Origin: Alphaproteobacteria bacterium
Lineage (GTDB): Bacteria; Pseudomonadota; Alphaproteobacteria; Rickettsiales; UBA998
NCBI GenBank assembly: GCA_021730835.1
Contig: JAKFYP010000015.1
Span: 1-19,475, forward strand
DNA length: 19,475 bases
Direction: 5' to 3'
In this document: piece by piece, positions 15,266 through 19,475 of the stretch
Layout: each line of letters begins with the position of its first letter
Position numbering within the stretch: position 1 is the first letter of the stretch
Notes under the pieces: generated by a model
The model's database searches: none
The model's input: the letters and a program-made list of their open reading frames with translations, nothing else
Told to the model about the DNA's origin: nothing
Program-made: the position numbers and the translations under genes

Positions 15266-15300
15266 TATAGCTAATTAACTTTATGCTTGCGCATAAAGGT
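15266..15300. repeat. Half copy of the TATAGC palindrome, left end of a composite repeat
   Basis: TATAGCTAATTAACTTTATGC (split here as TATAGCTAATT and AACTTTATGC), loop TTGC, then GCATAAAG. This aligns base by base with the left arm and loop of the 16316 copy (TATAGCTGATC..., TTAC, GCACAA). The right half, which should return to GCTATA, is missing; the tandem array follows instead. It lies directly upstream of acnA and probably overlaps its promoter. Confidence 0.6.
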
Positions 15301-15313
15301 AGTGCGCCGCATG

Positions 15314-15447
15314 AGCATCCACCTGTGGGATGCTCATCTTTATAAGACACAGCATCCCACAGGTGGATGCTGAACTCTTTTATGACACAGCATCCCACAG
15401 GTGGATGCTGAACTCTTTTATGACACAGCATCCCACAGGTGGATGCT
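15314..15447. repeat. Four tandem 37-38 bp units with palindromic core
   Basis: A 21-bp core with arms AGCATCC and GGATGCT occurs at 15314-15334, 15351-15371, 15389-15409 and 15427-15447. The first core is in the reverse orientation (central ACCTGTG in place of CACAGGT). Linkers are 16, 17 and 17 bases; the last two are identical (GAACTCTTTTATGACAC) and the first is a diverged version (CATCTTTATAAGACAC). The block lies between acnA and the ccmA-like gene. Reading frames across it are artefacts of the repeat. Confidence 0.85.
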
Positions 15448-15458
15448 GTGAGGCGGCG

Positions 15459-15476
15459 CGCCCGCGGCCGCGGGCG
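15459..15476. repeat. Perfect 18-bp all-GC palindrome
   Basis: CGCCCGCGGCCGCGGGCG is its own reverse complement. It overlaps a further GGCGCGCC palindrome at 15455-15462. It sits between the tandem array and the 15477 hairpin and contrasts with the AT-rich DNA on either side. Confidence 0.8.
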
Positions 15477-15520
15477 ATAGCCGATTTCTTTATGTAGTGA
15501 CATAAAAGAAATCGGCTATA
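15477..15520. repeat. TATAGC-type palindrome, right end of the composite repeat
   Basis: ATAGCCGATTTCTTTATGT (15477-15495) and its near-exact reverse complement ending AAATCGGCTATA (15500-15520) pair over 19 bases with a one-base bulge and a four-base loop (AGTG). The outer end matches the 16316 copy (ATCGGCTATA). Confidence 0.75.
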
Positions 15521-15700
15521 TCCGTATCTAGCGTATCAGAAATGCACCATACGGTAAAATACACCTTCACGTTAAGCAAACACCCGTTAAAAGATTACTA
15601 ATAGCCGCACGGCAAAGCAAAACATCGCTTTTTGTGGTATCAGTGTTGTATAAACGTCATAGAGATACCTGCCGTACCCTGCATATTTTCTGCGAAAAGG
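15521..15700. other. Leader region of the ccmA-like gene
   Basis: About 180 bases without a gene or repeat that I can support. TATAAA at 15652-15657 is a possible -10, but no good -35 lies 16-18 bases before it. GAAAAGG directly abuts the ATG at 15701. Confidence 0.3.
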
Positions 15701-16324
15701 ATGCCTGTGCTTATTTGTGAAAACATCATCCTCGGGCCACAACGCCATCCTGCGATCATGGGGCTTGGATTCTGCCTGCCCCCGGAATCGGTGATGGTGT
15801 TGCCGGGTGAATGCCGGGAGATAAAAACCCGGCTGCTGGAAATATTCGCCGGTTTTCGCAAACCCGCTGCCGGTGAAGTATGCTGGCAGGGCGCACCCAT
15901 TCGCAATGCGAGGGATTACCAGCAAGCCATGCTCTTTCTCGAACGAGAGAACCGCCTGAAGCCCAATTTAAGCGTAAAGAAAAACCTGTTGCGCATGGCG
16001 CGTCAGGGAGAGCCTGCCCTGCTGCCCGCCACGGCGCAATACCTGAAATTCACCCCCTTGCTGGAGATACCCTGCCGTGAACTTAGCATTAGCCAGCAAC
16101 GCCTGCTGGCAATGGCCCGCCTGTTGCTGCGCCCCGCCCCGCTCTGGCTGCTCGACGAACCTGAAGCCGGGCTGGATGAGGAAGGCTTGTCGCTGTTTGG
16201 CGGGCTGATTGAAAGCCGTATCCGCAGCAAGGGCATCGTCGTGATGACCACCGGCGGCCAGCGGGCGCTACCCCTGCCCGCCGATAAAACCTGCATGCTT
16301 CGTGTGGAGGATTTTTATAGCTGA
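15701..16324 (+). CDS. ccmA: CcmA-like ABC ATPase with degenerate nucleotide-binding motifs
   Basis: This 207-residue protein has the length and segment order of CcmA, the ATPase of the heme exporter for cytochrome c maturation. FAGFRKPAAGEVCWQGAPI, RLKPNLSVKKNLLRMAR and APLWLLDEPEAGLDEEG match CcmA well, and Walker B D152, E153 and the D-loop are intact. However Walker A is GECREIKT (36-43; the Gly before Lys is Ile), the signature is LSISQ (128-132) instead of LSGGQ, and the H-loop His is Gly (TTGGQ, 183-187). It lies divergent from acnA, a position where ccmA is often found in alphaproteobacteria, but ccmB and ccmC do not follow. GAAAAGG touches the ATG, so a GTG at 15707 could be the true start. 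The last two codons and the stop lie inside a palindromic repeat. It may be inactive, or a diverged regulatory subunit. Confidence 0.72.
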   Translation: MPVLICENIILGPQRHPAIMGLGFCLPPESVMVLPGECREIKTRLLEIFAGFRKPAAGEVCWQGAPIRNARDYQQAMLFLERENRLKPNLSVKKNLLRMARQGEPALLPATAQYLKFTPLLEIPCRELSISQQRLLAMARLLLRPAPLWLLDEPEAGLDEEGLSLFGGLIESRIRSKGIVVMTTGGQRALPLPADKTCMLRVEDFYS

Positions 16325-16360
16325 TCAAGTTTGTGCTTACGCACAAGTGAATCGGCTATA
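16316..16360. repeat. TATAGC-type palindrome overlapping the ccmA stop
   Basis: The left arm 16316-16336 begins TATAGCTGATC and ends TTTGTGC; the loop is TTAC; the right arm 16341-16360 begins GCACAAGTGAATC and ends GGCTATA. The arms pair imperfectly over about 20 bases. TAT-AGC-TGA of the left arm encodes the final Tyr, Ser and stop of the ccmA-like gene. It may also serve as a terminator between convergent genes, though no T run follows. Confidence 0.75.
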
Positions 16361-16369
16361 AGAGGGGTA

Positions 16370-16864
16370 TCAGGCGCGGTGACTGCCGTGGGACGGCTCA
16401 CCGACCAGCACGAAATTAGGGGCCGGGGCGGAGAGATTTCCCGGATGCTCACCACTGACGGGCTGATCCTGTTGCCCCGAAGCTAAAAACGAAGGCTGAT
16501 TTTCATAGTGACGCAAACGCGAGTTAAACAGAGCTTGCGCTTGCGGCGGCAGCGAAGTCAGCTCCTGATGGATGTCCATTCCCGCCCGCTGTATCTTTTC
16601 ATAGGCGGCAAGCCCCGTTTCGCGCAACTCATCTTTTTCGGTGAGCGTCCTCGCCAGCGTCACGAAATCCGGCTGGCTATAGCCCGTATAGATCCGCGCC
16701 GTCATGAGGGCTGCCTGAAATTTTGCCAGTTGCTCGGCTTTTTGATCCGGCGACCAGCTATCGTAAGTCGTTTTGGCTACACCGAAGCGCATCCCCGCTC
16801 CATTATGGTAAGCGGCAAGGTTTTCCGTCATTGCACATAACTGGCTAATAGCGGGTGTGGCCAT
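16370..16864 (-). CDS. Hypothetical protein
   Basis: This 164-residue protein has no signal peptide or membrane segment. The first 120 residues look helical (TENLAAYHNGAGMRFGVAK, WSPDQKAEQLAKFQAALMTARIYTGY, FVTLARTLTEKDELRETGLAAYEKIQ, LPPQAQALFNSRLRHYENQ). The last 40 are Pro/Gly/Ser-rich and probably disordered, ending in SHGSHRA. I do not recognise the family. The ATG at 16864 has a good ribosome binding site (GGAG, six bases away), and a perfect TATAAT lies 34 bases upstream, so expression is likely. It is convergent with the ccmA-like gene and lies 93 bases after ygfZ on the same strand. Confidence 0.65.
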   Translation of the reverse strand: MATPAISQLCAMTENLAAYHNGAGMRFGVAKTTYDSWSPDQKAEQLAKFQAALMTARIYTGYSQPDFVTLARTLTEKDELRETGLAAYEKIQRAGMDIHQELTSLPPQAQALFNSRLRHYENQPSFLASGQQDQPVSGEHPGNLSAPAPNFVLVGEPSHGSHRA

Positions 16865-16897
16865 CTTTATCTCCGGGCTGATCAGACAGACAGGATC

Positions 16898-16903
16898 ATT
16901 ATA
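16898..16903 (-). promoter_or_regulatory. Putative -10 element for the hypothetical protein gene
   Basis: TATAAT on the minus strand is a perfect sigma70 -10, 34 bases before the ATG. No good -35 is found 15-19 bases upstream, so the promoter is a moderate guess. It lies between ygfZ and this gene. Confidence 0.4.
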
Positions 16904-16957
16904 TCGCCCAACCTCAAAAAGATTTATGAAGGTTTTGTGACAATTGAAGTAAATGCC

Positions 16958-17854
16958 TTATTTTTGAATGGCCCATTTGGGAATTTCGATATCTAACAGG
17001 ATATTGTTAGTTAAGATCGGGTTGCCTTCCGCCCTTATCTGCTCCAGCCGTTCCACATGCACCAGCGCCATCCCCAAATGCCCGCATGCCGAGCGCATCT
17101 CACCGATTTCAATTTCTGCGGCAAGGATGGGCGTACCCGGCGGCGGCAACGCGCTTTCGCCTGCAACCGGGCAGAGATATTTGCGTAAGCGGCCCCGGTG
17201 TTTCGAGCGGGCGGTAACTTCCTGCCCGATATAGCACCCCTTGGTAAAGCTGATCGCCCCGAAGAAATCGTAACCATTCTCCAGCGCCAGCGTCTTCTCC
17301 GGGATGGCATCGGCGCTGCCCGGGATGCCATGGCTCAGGCACAGGGTTTCATAGCCCGCAACATTATCCGGCGGCGCGCCCGCCTGCTCCGCTACCACAC
17401 CGGCCCAAGCGGCATCCGCGATGATCCGCACCCCAAGCGCCGCAAGGCGTGGATCAACGAAAACCGGGCAGTCCTGCCAAAACCCGGCGAAGCCTGCCTG
17501 TTCCCTCAACCCGAATTCTTCGGCCACACTCCCGCCCCAGCCCGCAAAAACCCGCCTGTCCGGTTGCGGCACAATATCCACCGCCGCCCGCAGGCGGTAT
17601 AGCGTCAGTTTTTGCAGCAAGGTGTCGTGAAACCGGGCATCGGTATCGAGCAAATACCCATCCCCGGTTCTCAGAATAAAAAAATCGGCGAGGAATTTCC
17701 CCTGTGCGTTGAGTAACAGCGACAGGCAAGCGTGTTGCGCCGGGAGCGCCGCTATATCGGCGGTGACAATGCCTTGCAGGAAACCCGGCGCATCCTTGCC
17801 GGTGATGCAAATCACCCGGCGCTGCGGCAACACCGTCCATCGCGGAGCACTCAT
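16958..17854 (-). CDS. ygfZ: YgfZ/GcvT-domain folate-binding protein (Fe-S cluster assembly/repair)
   Basis: This 298-residue protein shows the YgfZ signature KGCYIGQE (205-212), with the conserved Cys at 207, followed by VTARSKHRG. The N-terminal part (VICITGKDAPGFLQGIVTADIAAL, then LLLNAQGKFLADFFIL) is the GcvT-like folate-binding fold. YgfZ acts with tetrahydrofolate in assembly or repair of certain [4Fe-4S] enzymes in the cytoplasm, and its mitochondrial homologue is IBA57. Aconitase is a known class of client, and acnA lies 1.7 kb away, but on a separate transcript. The start ATG overlaps the stop of the upstream glycosyltransferase as ATGA, so translation is coupled. In some alphaproteobacteria this gene is annotated as a folate-binding protein or GcvT-related aminomethyltransferase; it is too short for true GcvT. 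Confidence 0.92.
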   Translation of the reverse strand: MSAPRWTVLPQRRVICITGKDAPGFLQGIVTADIAALPAQHACLSLLLNAQGKFLADFFILRTGDGYLLDTDARFHDTLLQKLTLYRLRAAVDIVPQPDRRVFAGWGGSVAEEFGLREQAGFAGFWQDCPVFVDPRLAALGVRIIADAAWAGVVAEQAGAPPDNVAGYETLCLSHGIPGSADAIPEKTLALENGYDFFGAISFTKGCYIGQEVTARSKHRGRLRKYLCPVAGESALPPPGTPILAAEIEIGEMRSACGHLGMALVHVERLEQIRAEGNPILTNNILLDIEIPKWAIQK

Positions 17855-18909
17855 GCCACCTCCGTTTCTACCGGCACGAAGGCCTCCCGGGCTTGTTCGA
17901 GCAGCCCGGTCATCTGTGTGCAGATGCGCTCCATATTGTATTGCTCGCGCACCCGCCGGAAGCCCTCCGCCGCCATATTGCGGGCCATGCCTTCATCCGC
18001 CAGCAGGGCTTGCAGCGCATCGGCGAGGGCGATGGGATCATCTTTCGGCACGAGCATGCCCTGCTGCGGTGAGGCGATAATCTCCGAAGGGCCTTCGGTA
18101 TCGGTTGAGACAACCGGCAGCTTCGCCGCCATCGCCTCAAGCAGAACGATGCCGAACGGCTCATGCAGCGAAGGCAGGCAGAAAATATCCATACTCTCGA
18201 GTAATGCCTGTGCGTTGTCCACCCAGCCGGGAAACTCCAGTACATCGTACAGCCCCAGCCGCCGCGCCGTGCGTTTGAGCGTTTTTTCTTCCTCGCCGCC
18301 GCCGCCGAGCACCGCCTGAAAGACGACCCCGCGTGTCTGTAATTCGGCCAGCGCATGCAAAAACGTATCGAAACCCTTTTTCTGCACCATCCGGCCAAGA
18401 CTGCCGACCAGTGGCGGGGTCTTACGCCCGCCGCGCACGAAATTTCCCCGGATACGCACCATGTTGGAAATCACATACACCGGCGTGCCCGCATATCCTT
18501 CCATTGTGTAAATCGCCTGCCGCATATGCTCCGTGATGGCGAATATCGCATTCACGCCATCCAGATGCTGGAAGCGGTAATTATGCGCCACGGCGACAAT
18601 CGGCATCCGCCCGCCGACGGCTTTTTTCGCCAGCACGATGGCCCGGTTGCCGTGCGCGATGACGATATCGGCCCGCACGGTGCGCAGCATGGTCGCAAGT
18701 TTAGGCGGGGCGCAGGGATCCCACTGGCCCATGTTGGAAAGCGACAGGTGCGACAGGCCAATCGCCCCGACCGCCGGGTTGACCGCCGCTTTGGGATGGG
18801 TAAAGGCGGTCACTTCCGCCCCCGCCAGCGCCAGCCCCTCGCCGTAATCGAGAAATGCCTGCTCGATCCCGCCGAGGCCCCGGCTAAACATCAGATTGGC
18901 GATACGCAT
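17851..18909 (-). CDS. GT4-family glycosyltransferase
   Basis: This 352-residue protein is a two-domain GT-B enzyme. The N-terminal acceptor domain starts MRIANLMFSRGLGGIEQAFLDYGEGLALAG, with the GlyGly loop typical of GT4, and contains DIVIAHGNRA and PIVAVAHNYRF. The C-terminal donor domain has LVGSLGRMVQKKGFDTFLHAL (167-187; R173 and a Lys at 177/178 for the nucleotide-sugar phosphates), VLEFPGWVDNAQALL, and the EX7E motif E250-PFGIVLL-E258. Such enzymes make retaining glycosidic links in lipopolysaccharide, capsule or other surface glycans at the cytoplasmic face of the inner membrane. Donor and acceptor cannot be told from sequence alone. No other glycan gene is nearby. Its stop overlaps the ygfZ start by four bases. 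Confidence 0.9.
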   Translation of the reverse strand: MRIANLMFSRGLGGIEQAFLDYGEGLALAGAEVTAFTHPKAAVNPAVGAIGLSHLSLSNMGQWDPCAPPKLATMLRTVRADIVIAHGNRAIVLAKKAVGGRMPIVAVAHNYRFQHLDGVNAIFAITEHMRQAIYTMEGYAGTPVYVISNMVRIRGNFVRGGRKTPPLVGSLGRMVQKKGFDTFLHALAELQTRGVVFQAVLGGGGEEEKTLKRTARRLGLYDVLEFPGWVDNAQALLESMDIFCLPSLHEPFGIVLLEAMAAKLPVVSTDTEGPSEIIASPQQGMLVPKDDPIALADALQALLADEGMARNMAAEGFRRVREQYNMERICTQMTGLLEQAREAFVPVETEVA

Positions 18910-18932
18910 GTTGCCTCTTCATCGTTATATTG

Positions 18933-18964
18933 CGCCGCACGGGCGGCGAGCTTGCTTTGCAAGC
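18933..18964. other. Two adjacent hairpins in the usg-glycosyltransferase gap
   Basis: CGCCGC/GCGGCG around ACGG (18933-18948) and GCTTGC/GCAAGC around TTT (18950-18964) lie 24-55 bases before the glycosyltransferase ATG. They would form in its mRNA leader or act as an attenuator after usg; no T run follows. The rest of the 142-base gap (18910-19051) shows only a weak TGTCATT...AATGACGACA repeat. Confidence 0.4.
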
Positions 18965-19051
18965 CTGTCATTCCATATACAGGGAAGTTTTGAAATGACG
19001 ACAGATAAATGAGGCGCTATTTATAGCCTTCAGGCGTGGAAAAGGGAAGCG

Positions 19052-19318
19052 TCAGTGAATGTTGATGATATGCTGCGCGAAACGCATTTCCGAAGGCGTG
19101 ACGATCTCGCAAGAAGCGATTTTCACGGAAAACAGACGCCCCTCCAGCTCTTTTTCCCAGAAAAGCAGGAATTTTTGCAGGACGGGGAAGTCGGGGCAGG
19201 CATCGAAATCCTGCCAGAGATAGGTTTGCAGTAACGTAGGGTAATCGGGCAGGCGGTAGAGTATCTCCGCCGTCGTCAGACGATAATCCTCGAATATTTG
19301 TTTTCCCAGATTGCTCAT
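19052..19318 (-). CDS. usg: Usg-family protein
   Basis: This 88-residue protein matches the small Usg family: YRLTTAEILYRLPDYPTLLQ, YLWQDFDACPDFPVLQKFL, FWEKELEGRLFSVKIASCEI. The family is largely confined to alphaproteobacteria, where it was named for its place near tryptophan biosynthesis genes; its function is not established. Start: the ATG at 19318 has GGGAG five bases upstream and gives the usual family length. A longer frame from 19447 adds 43 residues with no Usg similarity and would run through the promoter region. An extended -10 element lies upstream. No trp gene is in the window. Confidence 0.85.
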   Translation of the reverse strand: MSNLGKQIFEDYRLTTAEILYRLPDYPTLLQTYLWQDFDACPDFPVLQKFLLFWEKELEGRLFSVKIASCEIVTPSEMRFAQHIINIH

Positions 19319-19349
19319 CAGCGCTCCCGAAACACCTTCAATTACAACC

Positions 19350-19358
19350 ATAATACCA
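19350..19358 (-). promoter_or_regulatory. Putative extended -10 promoter of usg
   Basis: TGGTATTAT on the minus strand fits an extended -10 (TGn plus TATTAT). It lies 31 bases before the usg ATG at 19318 and would give a short leader containing the GGGAG site. No convincing -35 is seen. The remaining bases to 19475 show no supported gene. Confidence 0.4.
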
Positions 19359-19475
19359 TATTTCATAAGGCGATGGTAGCGGGATTTGGCGTCAGGTAAA
19401 CCATCCGTTTTCAATGAATACTTGATTTTTTGCCCTCTTACCCGCATGGTGGGACATTGTGCAGCGGGGAATAAG

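Noticed and set aside
15314..15447. CRISPR-like array (regular 37-38 bp period)
   Set aside because: The linkers are as conserved as the cores, only 16-17 bases long, one core is inverted, and no cas gene is present. This is a tandem repeat.
15237..15503. Cys-rich 88-residue open frame upstream of acnA
   Set aside because: It is made of the tandem repeat units (repeated HPPVG-like segments), overlaps the acnA start and leader, and has no ribosome binding site or family resemblance.
19319..19447. 43-residue N-terminal extension of Usg
   Set aside because: It has no similarity to the family, while the internal ATG at 19318 has a GGGAG site at good spacing.

Overview
The window looks like chromosomal DNA of a flagellated, Gram-negative alphaproteobacterium with moderate to high GC. 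The evidence is an Usg-family protein, an alphaproteobacterial-type AddA, an acnA gene divergent from a ccmA-like gene (a common alphaproteobacterial arrangement), MotA/MotB of alphaproteobacterial type, Tad-type pseudopilins, OmpW and YgfZ. I would not name a genus. I found no rRNA, tRNA, CRISPR array, transposase, integrase or phage gene.

Layout. 1-2460 (minus): the start of an MgtE-type Mg2+ channel, a hairpin, and the flagellar stator pair motA-motB. 2723-5382 (minus): a three-gene Tad/Flp pilus block (tadE, a second tadE with a Cys-rich and Pro/Lys-rich tail, and tadG with a vWA domain) behind a good sigma70-like promoter. 5450-9620 (minus): addA (double-strand break repair helicase/nuclease) overlapping an upstream bioC-like methyltransferase. 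9775-11427 (plus): a second methyltransferase, then an OmpW-like outer membrane protein with an FNR/FixK-type site upstream. 11519-15240 (minus): a putative lipoprotein, a conserved small protein and aconitase acnA. 15241-15700: a repeat-rich divergent intergenic region. 15701-16324 (plus): a ccmA-like ABC ATPase whose Walker A, signature and H-loop are all degenerate. 16370-19318 (minus): an unknown protein, ygfZ, a GT4 glycosyltransferase translationally coupled to ygfZ, and an usg-family gene.

How the genes work together. Most genes are housekeeping and only loosely related in function. Two sets clearly act together: MotA/B (stator complex) and TadE/TadE/TadG (minor pseudopilins of a Flp pilus). 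AcnA and YgfZ both relate to Fe-S proteins, but they are not in one operon.

The most unusual content is non-coding. A family of short palindromes with TATAGC...GCTATA ends occurs around 15266, 15477 and 16316, with a diverged relative at 2607. One copy supplies the last codons and stop of the ccmA-like gene. A pair of such ends brackets a 255-bp composite that holds four 37-38 bp tandem units of a palindromic core and an 18-bp all-GC palindrome. Two further large imperfect palindromes lie at 9632-9736 and 11435-11501. I see no complete new enzymatic or defence system. The best candidates for something undescribed are this palindromic repeat family, the degenerate CcmA left beside acnA, and the TadE with a PK-rich tail.
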